Positions 36,181-44,647 of a DNA stretch of 64,000 nt are shown here, piece after piece. The DNA lies in the NCBI RefSeq assembly GCF_014596975.1, contig NZ_JACVXD010000011.1, positions 26,990 to 90,989 on the forward strand, written 5' to 3'. The stretch comes from Aestuariibaculum marinum. Its GTDB lineage: Bacteria > Bacteroidota > Bacteroidia > Flavobacteriales > Flavobacteriaceae. The stretch's first letter is position 1; each line of letters opens with the position of its first letter. The position numbers were made by a program, and so were the translations under genes. Below the pieces are notes generated by a model. It was not told the origin of the DNA. It saw only the letters and a list, made by a program, of their open reading frames with translations, and searched no databases.

Positions 36181-36258
36181 GAAAGCTATGCTAAAATGGT
36201 GCAAAGTAAAGTAAGTGAGTACATTTTGAAATTGAGTAAAAAAATTAAAGGGAAGTAG
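36181..36258 (+). pseudogene. Tyrosine recombinase C-terminal remnant 2
   Basis: A 25-codon stretch plus stop reads ESYAKMVQSKVSEYILKLSK and closely matches the last residues of remnant 1 (TKVAQSKASEHILKLSEKLEER). Only the extreme C-terminus remains. Its presence 1.7 kb from remnant 1 means that two related integrases, or one duplicated end, once bounded this stretch. The ubiquitin-domain gene lies between them. Confidence 0.65.
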
Positions 36259-36401
36259 TTACCTTCTTTATTTTCCAATATCTTCAATTTCATTTTTAGA
36301 CTTTTTTTATAAGTCTTTTGTTGGAATATTAAAAAAAAGAAATATGCTAAAAACCCAGCCAATAATTAAATATTTTCAATTGTAACAGTATCGTTTAGTC
36401 T

Positions 36402-36426
36402 TCCTGTCATCCCGACAACTAACTGT
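36402..36426. repeat. 25-bp direct repeat, copy 2
   Basis: This is identical to 32320-32344. On the minus strand it overlaps the probable original stop codon (36419-36421) of the frameshifted secreted protein. Confidence 0.7.
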
Positions 36427-36926
36427 TTTTTTTGTTAAGTTTATTGACGTATTTAATAAAATACTCTTTGACTTTTTTTTCTTTTCCGCTTTCATTTTTA
36501 AATGCTTCAAGTAATTCAGGATCCATTTCTAATGGTTGTGGTTTTAATGAATTCTATAAATGCAAATTGCTGATAAAATTCAACGGTATAAAAATTGGTT
36601 TTAGAGTTAAAACCATTTAATGTGGCAGGGTTTATGTAGACATGTGTACCATCACTAAAACCAACAATACCTTCTATTTTTTTTGCCTCTTTGTTTTTTA
36701 TTTTAAAACGTTTGACATCTAATGTTTTGAAACTTGTTAGACCGCATGAAGCTTTCTTGTCTTGTATTTCAAAAGCATCGTAATCTAAAGAAGGTTTATT
36801 AGTTATAAACTCAGCATAGGTTTTGTATATTCCTTTTTGATAATTTGATGTGTTCCAAATGACTTCTTGAGCACAGTTAAGTTTAGGAATAAAAAAAAGC
36901 GCAAGAATTAGGAGAATGCGTTTCAT
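36419..36926 (-). pseudogene. Frameshifted secreted protein of unknown function
   Basis: The intact start gives 136 residues with a signal peptide ending LNCAQ, then a beta-rich domain (YQKGIYKTYAEFITNKPSLD, later GFSDGTHVYINPATL), and stops at 36516. A one-base shift in the AAAACC run near 36545 opens a second frame that continues sensibly (PQPLEMDPELLEAFKNESG, then KEYFIKYVNKLNKKNS) to a stop at 36419. Full length would be about 168 residues. I read it as a recent frameshift, or less likely a sequencing error. The family is unknown. Confidence 0.65.
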
Positions 36927-37309
36927 GATAAGGTTAAGTTTTATGTGGGTTAATATGTAGTAAAATTATTATATTTTTGTAAGAGTTACAAGATTGTATC
37001 ACTTAAATTTTGATACTAATTTTTTATATACTTAATGTTTAAGGAGTAAATTATTAACCTGTTATTGGAATCTCAAAAAAAAATGGACTTTAATTTTTGT
37101 TAAAAATGACGAAAAAAAATAAAAAATTCATCAAAATCTGTTTTGCGTCTTGTAATATTTTTATTAATATTATAAAGTTGAATGTCAATTGTTTAAGTTC
37201 TTTTAGATAGTGTTTGATTAAATTTATTTAACGGAAACATGATAAAAATCATAGTTTCAAAATTGAAGTGCAATGTATCTTTGTTGTATAATTTAAAACA
37301 TAAAAAGTG
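36927..37309. other. Intergenic region with candidate yceI promoter
   Basis: There is no gene in this very AT-rich stretch. TATCTTTG at 37276-37283 matches the TAnnTTTG -7 box and sits 26 bp before the next ATG. A weak -33-like TTTC is at 37255-37258, 17 bp upstream. Confidence 0.45.
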
Positions 37310-37894
37310 ATGAGTAAATTTAGAAAATTAGGCGTTAAAATGTTGGGCTTAGCCGTCATACTATTTGTAGGTTTAGGTCAGGTTCAAGCTCAGGAGTATA
37401 ACTTAGTAAACAAAGAGTCTTCATTAAAAGTTTACGGAACCTCAAGTTTACACGATTGGCATATTGATGCCGAAAATCAATCAGGTAAAATCAATTTTTC
37501 TAGTACAGAAGCGGGCACAATAGATCAGCTTACTTTAAATATTGTAACAGAAAGTTTAAAAAGTGGAAAATCTGGTATGGATAAAAACACTTATAAAGCT
37601 TTAAATTCAAGTAAGCACAAATCTATAACCTTTAAATTAACAAAAGTTAATACTGTAACAGATAAAGGGTCTGGAGTTTTTGAGGTAAAAGCACAAGGAG
37701 ATTTAACTATCGCCGGAACAACTAAGAATGTTCCAATGAATTTTAAAGTAACTATTAACGGTTCTAAAATTACATTAGATGGTGAGAAAACGTTCAAAAT
37801 GACCGATTTTAAAGTAGATCCTCCTACAGCCATGTTCGGAACCATTACTACAGGCGATGAAGTAACAGTTAAATATTCAACCATATTTAAATAA
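37310..37894 (+). CDS. YceI-family periplasmic protein
   Basis: This is a 194-residue secreted lipocalin-like protein of the YceI family, which binds isoprenoid-type lipids. The signal peptide ends VQAQ. The mature part begins YNLVNKESSLKVYGTSSLHD and contains SLKSGKSGMDKNTYKAL and PMNFKVTING. I use ATG 37310 rather than the overlapping GTG at 37307. It is grouped with a porin and a second YceI protein on the same strand, and this set probably forms one transcription unit. Confidence 0.88.
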   Translation: MSKFRKLGVKMLGLAVILFVGLGQVQAQEYNLVNKESSLKVYGTSSLHDWHIDAENQSGKINFSSTEAGTIDQLTLNIVTESLKSGKSGMDKNTYKALNSSKHKSITFKLTKVNTVTDKGSGVFEVKAQGDLTIAGTTKNVPMNFKVTINGSKITLDGEKTFKMTDFKVDPPTAMFGTITTGDEVTVKYSTIFK

Positions 37895-37934
37895 ATCAAT
37901 TTAAAACACTTAACAACTTAAACAATTAGAAATC

Positions 37935-39209
37935 ATGAAATCAATTTTCAAAAATGCAATCTTAGGCGCAGCCTTACTAGCAGGACTTAGTTTTTATGCG
38001 CAAAATAATAGAGATTTAGATAATTACAGGCAACCAGATCAAAGAGGGGTAAATGTCTTTGAAGATCCGAAGGATACCATTTCAACTTTTGATGGTCTTA
38101 ATGTACGTGTAGGAGGTGCTTTTGCTTTACAATTTCAAGCTTTAGATCATGAAAATTCTGGAGCTGTTCCTCTAAAAGAAATAGGATCAAATTTTAACTT
38201 AGCAACTGCAAATTTAGATGTAGATGTAGCATTGGCAGATGGTGTTCGTATGCACTTAAGAACCTATTTATCATCTCGTCACCACCCGGAACCATATGTA
38301 AAAGGTGGGTACTTTCAAATTGATAAATTAGACTTTATTAGCGAAGGTTTGTTAAGTGACTTAATGAAACATACGACTATTAGAATTGGTCATATGGAGA
38401 ATAACTACGGTGATGCACACTTTAGAAGAACAGATAATGCGCAAGCTATTTACAATCCATTTGTTGGAAACTTAATTATGGATGCTTTTACAACTGAAAT
38501 TGGAGCTGAGGCTTACTACAGATGTGATAGCGGACTATTTGGAATGGTTGGTTTCTCTAATGGTAAATTAAATCAAGATGTACAATCTTCTGACGGTACT
38601 ACAGGTGGAGCTGCATTCTTAGCGAAATTAGGGTATGATAAACAATTAAATGACGATTTAAGAGTTAGATTATCAGGCTCTTTGTATAATACTGGATTTG
38701 TTAAAAACAACTACTTATATACAGCAGATAGAGCTGGATCTAGATACTATTTTGTAATGGAAGGTGTGGATGCAACAGCCAAAGGAAATTTTAGATCAGG
38801 TCGTTTTGACCCTGGATTCAGAAATAAAATAACTGCTGTTATGATTAATCCATTTGTAAAATATCAAGGTTTAGAATTTTTTGGAACGATTGAAATGACT
38901 AATGGTAGAGCTTTAGCAGAAGCAGATAGAAGAAACACAAATCAATATGCAGGAGAGTTAATCTACCGTTTCGGACAAAATGAAAACTTCTATGTAGGTG
39001 GACGTTACAACTTAGTTGATGCAGAATTAGCTAGTGGAGAAGATGTAGAAATCGATAGATTTAACATTTCTGCTGGTTGGTTTATGACTAAAAACATCTT
39101 ATTAAAAGCTGAATACGTGAACCAAACTTATGATGGTTATGCAACAGACAGTATTTTAGGTGAAGGTAAATTTAACGGAGCAATGTTAGAGGCCGTAATT
39201 AGTTTCTAA
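37935..39209 (+). CDS. Outer-membrane porin, phosphate-selective porin O/P type
   Basis: This is a 424-residue protein with a signal peptide ending LSFYAQ and alternating beta-strand sequence ending in Phe, as expected for an outer-membrane barrel. Family-like stretches are GLNVRVGGAFALQFQAL, IRIGHMENNYGDAHFRRTD and the terminal LEAVISF. OprO/OprP relatives pass phosphate or other anions, but many Bacteroidota members are uncharacterised. It starts 40 bp after the first yceI gene and is followed by another. Confidence 0.82.
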   Translation: MKSIFKNAILGAALLAGLSFYAQNNRDLDNYRQPDQRGVNVFEDPKDTISTFDGLNVRVGGAFALQFQALDHENSGAVPLKEIGSNFNLATANLDVDVALADGVRMHLRTYLSSRHHPEPYVKGGYFQIDKLDFISEGLLSDLMKHTTIRIGHMENNYGDAHFRRTDNAQAIYNPFVGNLIMDAFTTEIGAEAYYRCDSGLFGMVGFSNGKLNQDVQSSDGTTGGAAFLAKLGYDKQLNDDLRVRLSGSLYNTGFVKNNYLYTADRAGSRYYFVMEGVDATAKGNFRSGRFDPGFRNKITAVMINPFVKYQGLEFFGTIEMTNGRALAEADRRNTNQYAGELIYRFGQNENFYVGGRYNLVDAELASGEDVEIDRFNISAGWFMTKNILLKAEYVNQTYDGYATDSILGEGKFNGAMLEAVISF

Positions 39210-39350
39210 AATAAAAATAAGAACGATTAATAGCTAAGTAGTCAGACAAGTCTCTAAAGTGTTGTAAAATAGTTAAACTTTGTATTAACTTAATGCTTTA
39301 GAGACTTGTTTATTATCTTTATAATAGAAAAGAAAACAAACGTAAGAAAA

Positions 39351-39926
39351 ATGAGAAGAGTTGTGTTTATAGTGTTTATACTAGCAGCATTAGCTTTTAC
39401 AAATAAAGATACTGCTGTTAAAAACACGTCGGTTGTTGTGTCACCAAAAAGTACACTAGTGGTTAAAGGAACAACCAATGTGCATTCCTTTAGTTGTGTT
39501 TTTGATTCCAAACGGCTTAAAAATCCAGTGTCTGTAACTTATTTTACGAACGGAGAAAAATTTAAATTTAAAGAAACCGCTTTGGTTTTAGACAGTGGCT
39601 GTTTCGATTGTGGAGGAAAAGGTATTAATCGTGATTTTCAAAAAATATTAAAATCAGAAACGTATCCGCAAATCAAGCTAATCCTTAAAGAAACAAGTAG
39701 TTTAGAAGATAAAACAAATGTTCAAACCCTTGTTGATGTTGAAATTGCAGGCATTAGAAAAGAATACAAAATACCTGTAACTGTTAATAGTAATGGAAGT
39801 ACATTAATAAAAGGAGGATTAAAAGTATGTTTAAGTGATTATAATTTAGAACAACCCAAAAAGATGTTTGGTTTAATTACTGTTGACGATGAAATATTTA
39901 TAGATTTTAATTTAGTCGTGGAATAA
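39351..39926 (+). CDS. YceI-like secreted protein
   Basis: The best start is ATG 39351 (191 residues, signal segment VVFIVFILAALAF), preceded by AAGAAAA. It has the YceI-like pattern TLVVKGTTNVHSF, then a substitution of the usual Lys/Gly loop by a Cys pair (SGCFDCGGKG), then QIKLILKE and VEIAGIRKEY. Two further Cys could form a disulfide or bind metal. It is more distant than the YceI at 37310. A terminator follows 26 bp later. Confidence 0.75.
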   Translation: MRRVVFIVFILAALAFTNKDTAVKNTSVVVSPKSTLVVKGTTNVHSFSCVFDSKRLKNPVSVTYFTNGEKFKFKETALVLDSGCFDCGGKGINRDFQKILKSETYPQIKLILKETSSLEDKTNVQTLVDVEIAGIRKEYKIPVTVNSNGSTLIKGGLKVCLSDYNLEQPKKMFGLITVDDEIFIDFNLVVE

Positions 39927-39952
39927 ATCAAATAGTTTTAATAAAAAAAAAG

Positions 39953-39985
39953 AAGGCTTTACAAATAATTGTGAAGCCTTTTTTT
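39953..39985 (+). terminator. Rho-independent terminator after the YceI/porin group
   Basis: An AAGGCTT...AAGCCTT stem with an added ACAA/TTGT inner stem is followed by seven T. A-runs on the other side could let it work in both directions. Confidence 0.85.
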
Positions 39986-40153
39986 ATGCGTATATGTCAA
40001 ATGATATGGTTTAACCTAATGTTTGGTCAAACATATGAACCCTTTTTTTAAGCATATGTCTCAATTGATTAAAATTTACACCTAGTCTGCAAGATATGAC
40101 CTCGACAGGAATTGGTTAAATACCTTTTTTTGTAAGAACTAGTTTTATTGAAA

Positions 40154-42289
40154 ATGAATTTAAAAAACGGAACATTGAAAAGGAATATCACCATATTACT
40201 ACTCGGTATTTTAATTACACCATTCGGGTTTTCTCAAACCGGTCGTAAAGTTGAATCGTTTAACGAAGGATGGCAATTTAAAAAAGGCCCTTTCTCTGAA
40301 AACGAATTGGTTTTCATGCAAAGCTGGGACAGGAAATGGGAGGACGTTAAAATACCTCATACTTACAATGCGAAAGACATGCAGGTAGACCATGGTAAGT
40401 TTTACGAAGGCGACGCCTATTATAAAAAAACGTTTTTGGTTGATTCAAAACTAAAAGATAAACGCCTGTTTTTAAAATTTGAAGGCGTTGGTCAGGTGGC
40501 CGATTTATATATTAATGGTATTTTAGTAGGGAACCATAAAGGCGGGTATTCGGCCTTTTCATTCGAGATTACAAAAGCAGTTAAATTTGGAGAGGAAAAT
40601 GAATTTTTACTTAAAGTAAATAATGAAGCTCGTAAAGATGTTATTCCTGCTAATCATAATTTATTTGGGGTGTATGGCGGCATCCATCGTCCGGTTTGGT
40701 TAATAACCACTAATCAGGTAAATATAGACGTTACCGATTATGCTTCAAATGGTGTTTATATTTCCCAGGAGTTAATAGATAACAAAAGAGCGAATGTATC
40801 GGTAAAGGTTAAACTATCAAGTAATCTTAAAGATATTCAGGAACTGCAATTAGAAAACAAAATATATAATCAACAAGGAAAATTAGTTGCTAATAGGAGA
40901 GAGCAAATATCTTTGTCTCCTCAGGGAGTACAAACTTTTACTACCTCAGTTACGCTTAATAAACCGCATTTATGGCAGGGTAGAAAGGATCCGTATTTAT
41001 ATAGAGTAGTCACTTCAGTAAAAAATGGAGGTGAAATTTTAGATGAAATTGTGCAGCCTTTAGGTGTCAGAAAAGTTGAGGTTATTGCTGGTAAAGGTGT
41101 GTTTTTAAATAATGAAAAATACCCAATGTATGGGGTGTGTCGTCACCAGGATTGGTGGGGAATAGGTAATGCCTTAGAAAAGGAACATCACGATACCGAT
41201 TTAGATATGATTATGGAAATGGGGGTAACTACGGTGCGCTTGGCACATTATCAGCAATCCGATTATTTTTATTCCAAGTGTGATAGTCTCGGCTTATTGG
41301 TTTGGGCAGAAGTGCCTTTTGTTAATCGCGTTAGCGGCGAAGAAGGTGCGAATGCCAAATTACAATTGAAAGAGTTAATTCGTCAGAACTTTAATCATCC
41401 GTCTATTTATGTTTGGGGGCTTCATAACGAAGTGTATAAACCGCACGACTATACGTCACAATTAACCAAAGAAATGCACGATTTGGCAAAGAGTGAAGAC
41501 CCGGGCAGATATACCGTAGCTGTTAATGGTTACGGGCATATGGATCATCCAGTGAATTTAAACTCTGATATTCAGGGAATGAACAGATACTATGGTTGGT
41601 ACGAAGGTAAGATGGGTGATTTAGAACAATGGGCTAAAGGATTGAAAGCCAATTATCCTGAGTATAAAATTATGCTTACGGAATACGGGGCAGGAGGAAA
41701 TCCTAATCATCAAACCGAGTTTATCGAAAATACCTGGCAATACTGGAAGCCTTTTTACCCGGAAACCTATCAAACCAAAACACACGAAGTTCAGTGGGGA
41801 ATCATTAAAAACAATCCGAATATATTAAGTTCTTATTTATGGAATATGTTTGATTTCTGTGTGCCTAAATGGAATAACGGTGGTATCGAAGCACGTAATC
41901 ATAAAGGCTTGGTAACCTTCGACAGGGCCATTAAAAAAGATGCCTTTTATTGGTATAAAGCGAACTGGAGTGAAGAACCGGTTTTATATATAGCCGAAAG
42001 ACGAATGGTGGACCGTGAAATGCAAACAACTAATATAAAAGTCTACTCTAACCAAGGAGAACCAAAAGTGTATTTAAATGGAGAGCTATTAGCACAACCT
42101 ATAACAGGAACCACCGATGTGCACTATATTTTTGAAAGCATAACCTTAGCAAAAGGTGAAAATACAATTAGAGCAATTATTGAAAAGAATGGAGAAATAA
42201 TTGAAGATTCAATTGTTTGGAATTTTACTTCAGAGAAGACAAAGGACTTTAAAATGAAAGAGAGTACCAAAGTTCATTCTGGTTTCTAA
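40154..42289 (+). CDS. GH2-family beta-glycosidase (second)
   Basis: The start at ATG 40154 is preferred to the in-frame TTG at 40148, and gives 711 residues. The signal peptide ends FGFSQ. The order is N-terminal jelly roll (about 35-185), immunoglobulin-like domain, TIM barrel, and a C-terminal beta domain. The acid/base is Glu426 in GLHNEVYK and the nucleophile Glu510 in LTEYGAGG. The sequence resembles bacterial GH2 beta-galactosidase-like enzymes, but the sugar is not certain. It pairs with a fucosidase gene 12 bp downstream and is separated from the main locus, so it may serve a fucosylated side chain. Confidence 0.9.
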   Translation: MNLKNGTLKRNITILLLGILITPFGFSQTGRKVESFNEGWQFKKGPFSENELVFMQSWDRKWEDVKIPHTYNAKDMQVDHGKFYEGDAYYKKTFLVDSKLKDKRLFLKFEGVGQVADLYINGILVGNHKGGYSAFSFEITKAVKFGEENEFLLKVNNEARKDVIPANHNLFGVYGGIHRPVWLITTNQVNIDVTDYASNGVYISQELIDNKRANVSVKVKLSSNLKDIQELQLENKIYNQQGKLVANRREQISLSPQGVQTFTTSVTLNKPHLWQGRKDPYLYRVVTSVKNGGEILDEIVQPLGVRKVEVIAGKGVFLNNEKYPMYGVCRHQDWWGIGNALEKEHHDTDLDMIMEMGVTTVRLAHYQQSDYFYSKCDSLGLLVWAEVPFVNRVSGEEGANAKLQLKELIRQNFNHPSIYVWGLHNEVYKPHDYTSQLTKEMHDLAKSEDPGRYTVAVNGYGHMDHPVNLNSDIQGMNRYYGWYEGKMGDLEQWAKGLKANYPEYKIMLTEYGAGGNPNHQTEFIENTWQYWKPFYPETYQTKTHEVQWGIIKNNPNILSSYLWNMFDFCVPKWNNGGIEARNHKGLVTFDRAIKKDAFYWYKANWSEEPVLYIAERRMVDREMQTTNIKVYSNQGEPKVYLNGELLAQPITGTTDVHYIFESITLAKGENTIRAIIEKNGEIIEDSIVWNFTSEKTKDFKMKESTKVHSGF

Positions 42290-42301
42290 AATTTATAAAA
42301 A

Positions 42302-43732
42302 ATGATAAAAAGAACAATCACTTGTATTGGCTTGTTTTTATTAGCAATAATTCAATTACAAGCTCAAAATGCAATAAAAAAGGAAGTAAAATATGGGCAG
42401 TTAACCGAATTGCCTCGTCAGGATGAAGCCATGAAAAAATGGCGTTCTAATAGGTTTGGGCAATTTATTCATTGGGGGTTATATGCTATTCCCGGAGGGA
42501 TTTGGGAAGGTAAAACCTATAAGTATGCTGCTGAGTTTTTAAAGAGTTCTGCAGGAATAAGTACAGCAACTTGGGATTCTTTGCAATACCAGTTTAACCC
42601 GGTTAAGTTCGATGCTAAAGAATGGGCTAAAATGGCGAAAGATATGGGCGTAAAATATGTAACCATTACAACTAAACACCATGAAGGCTTTTGTTTATGG
42701 CCGAGTAAATACACCGATTTCGATATTGAAAACACACCGTATAGAAAGGATTTATTAGGTGAATTTATAAAAGCTTATAACGAGGAAGGTATCGATGTAA
42801 GTTTGTATTATTCGGTGCTGGACTGGCACCATCCAGACTGGCGCTACAAGTTAAATACCGAAGAAGATAAAGCGGCGTTTGAGCGTTTAAAAGCATTTAC
42901 CGAAAATCAGTTATTAGAACTATTGGAACGTTATCCAACGGTTAAAGGACTATGGTTTGATGGTACCTGGGATCAATGTTGGAAAGATAACGGGAAGTTT
43001 TCTTATGATTTGGAAAAGAAATTAAAAGAAAAGAATCCCGGACTTATTGTAAATAGCCGTATGCGAGCCGATGAATATGGTAGTCGTCATTTTGATTCTA
43101 ATGGTGTTTTAATGGGAGATTACGAGTCTGGGTATGAACGTCGTTTGCCAAACCCATGGGATGTTGCTGTTACTAAAAATGATTGGGAGTGTTGTATGAC
43201 GATTCCTGAAAACCAGTGGGGATACCATAAAGACTGGACATTAACCCACATCAAAACATCTAACGAACTAATTGAAATGTTGGTGCAGTGTACCTCTCAA
43301 AACGGAAATTTCTTGTTAAATTTTGGACCTAGAGGAGAAGGAAACTTCAGGGAGAAAGAGGTTAAATTGGCTAAAGAAATTGGAGATTGGATGGATGATA
43401 ATAGCTCTGTGATTTACAATTGTGGTTATGCCGGTTTAAAAAAGCAGAGTTGGGGCTATTTTACAAAAAGTAGCGATTCAGATGATGCTATTAATATGGT
43501 GGTATTTAACAAGCCTATTAACGGAAAATATAGAGTGAAACTGAACAAAGGCAGTATTATAAAAAGAGCCTACTTACTATCAAAACCTAAAAAATCATTT
43601 AACCTTGAAGAAATTGCCAATGGTGAATATTTTCTTGATGACGTAAAGGGAAAGTGTAAAGATCCTTTTGTGATTATTATAGAACTTGAAGATAAAGATT
43701 CTAAAAAGTTTAAACAAAAAGCGTTGACCTAA
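42302..43732 (+). CDS. GH29 alpha-L-fucosidase
   Basis: This is a secreted 476-residue GH29 enzyme with a signal peptide ending LQAQ. The N-terminal barrel shows FGQFIHWGLYAIPGG, TTKHHEGFCLWPSKYTDFD (fucose-binding His pair) and KGLWFDGTW, where Asp220 is the nucleophile by family analogy. Later blocks are VNSRM and GNFLLNFGPRGEG. It is full length with a small C-terminal beta domain. It forms a two-gene unit with the GH2 upstream and is closed by a strong hairpin terminator. Confidence 0.93.
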   Translation: MIKRTITCIGLFLLAIIQLQAQNAIKKEVKYGQLTELPRQDEAMKKWRSNRFGQFIHWGLYAIPGGIWEGKTYKYAAEFLKSSAGISTATWDSLQYQFNPVKFDAKEWAKMAKDMGVKYVTITTKHHEGFCLWPSKYTDFDIENTPYRKDLLGEFIKAYNEEGIDVSLYYSVLDWHHPDWRYKLNTEEDKAAFERLKAFTENQLLELLERYPTVKGLWFDGTWDQCWKDNGKFSYDLEKKLKEKNPGLIVNSRMRADEYGSRHFDSNGVLMGDYESGYERRLPNPWDVAVTKNDWECCMTIPENQWGYHKDWTLTHIKTSNELIEMLVQCTSQNGNFLLNFGPRGEGNFREKEVKLAKEIGDWMDDNSSVIYNCGYAGLKKQSWGYFTKSSDSDDAINMVVFNKPINGKYRVKLNKGSIIKRAYLLSKPKKSFNLEEIANGEYFLDDVKGKCKDPFVIIIELEDKDSKKFKQKALT

Positions 43733-43754
43733 GATTTGTATTGAGTTAATAAAC

Positions 43755-43790
43755 AAAAAAGGCTTCACGAAACGTTGTGAAGCCTTTTTT
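43755..43790. terminator. Bidirectional terminator between convergent genes
   Basis: A perfect AAAAAAGGCTTCAC/GTGAAGCCTTTTTT hairpin with an 8-base loop lies between the fucosidase gene (+) and the DUF2807 gene (-). Confidence 0.9.
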
Positions 43791-43813
43791 ATATATAGAG
43801 GGTTGGTTAGTGT

Positions 43814-44542
43814 TTATTGTTTTTTAACACTTCCTGAAGAACTACTGTTTTTGTTTACCTGTTCAGGTTCACCTAAGTATTTAATATCAGCGCCACTGCT
43901 GGCATCGGCAGTTAATTCTTTCGAAGTATTTACCGTAATATCAGCGCCACTAGAGGCTTTTACCTGGCTAGATTCTGCAATAAGATTAGCGCCTTTAAAA
44001 TCACTACCGCTGGTAGATTCTACAATTAGTTTTTTTGTGTTTCCGGATACTTTTAAATCACTTCCACTTGTTGTTTTACAAGTTAAGCTATTTGTGTTGA
44101 CATCTAATTTCATGTCACTTCCGCTGGTTGACTCTAATTGTAAATCATTAATCACGATTGTGTTGGTGGAGTATACATCACTACCGCTCGTGGATTTGAT
44201 ACTGGCGATATCCTTAAAACTCACCATCACTTTTTTAGACTTACATCTGCCAATGTTCTTTTCACAATGGATTTTTAAAGTACCATCAATAACTTCGGTA
44301 ATAATAAGGCTTTGTAAATTTTCATCGGCTTCTACAGTTACTCCTGCCTTGTCGCTTTGTGTTAGGTAAACGTCAAGTCCTTCTGTAGCCTTAATGTCTG
44401 TGAAAGGTTCAGTAATAGAGCGTTCTTCAGAAATTACATTGCCATTACCTTTTACTCCGGAATTGAAGTTAATATCGAAATTGCAAGAGAATAGACTCAA
44501 ACTTAATATGGTGGTTACTATGATTTTGATTAGTGTTGTCAT
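43814..44542 (-). CDS. DUF2807 lipoprotein (putative head GIN domain)
   Basis: This is a 242-residue lipoprotein with Cys in LSLFSCNFD. The mature protein is a right-handed beta-helix-like repeat. The GSD/GAD motif recurs six times about every 20 residues (TSGSDVY, TSGSDMK, TSGSDLK, TSGSDFK, SSGADIT, SSGADIK). DUF2807 proteins are common in Bacteroidota and often sit near PspC-type genes, as here. Their function is not known. A low-complexity Asn/Ser tail ends the protein. It probably follows the PspC and PadR genes functionally, although a 105-bp gap separates it. Confidence 0.85.
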   Translation of the reverse strand: MTTLIKIIVTTILSLSLFSCNFDINFNSGVKGNGNVISEERSITEPFTDIKATEGLDVYLTQSDKAGVTVEADENLQSLIITEVIDGTLKIHCEKNIGRCKSKKVMVSFKDIASIKSTSGSDVYSTNTIVINDLQLESTSGSDMKLDVNTNSLTCKTTSGSDLKVSGNTKKLIVESTSGSDFKGANLIAESSQVKASSGADITVNTSKELTADASSGADIKYLGEPEQVNKNSSSSGSVKKQ

Positions 44543-44647
44543 GACTGTTCGTTTTTTGATTGATTTGTTTAGTTCAAATATCCTCTTTTATAGTCTTGAT
44601 GAATAACTTAAATGCTTGAACTGTTGTTTTTTGATGATGAATTGTTA

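Noticed and set aside
43803..44369. Long open frame of 188 codons on the + strand
   Set aside because: It is the exact antisense of the DUF2807 repeats. The opposite strand has a lipoprotein signal and known family repeats, and this frame has no family features.
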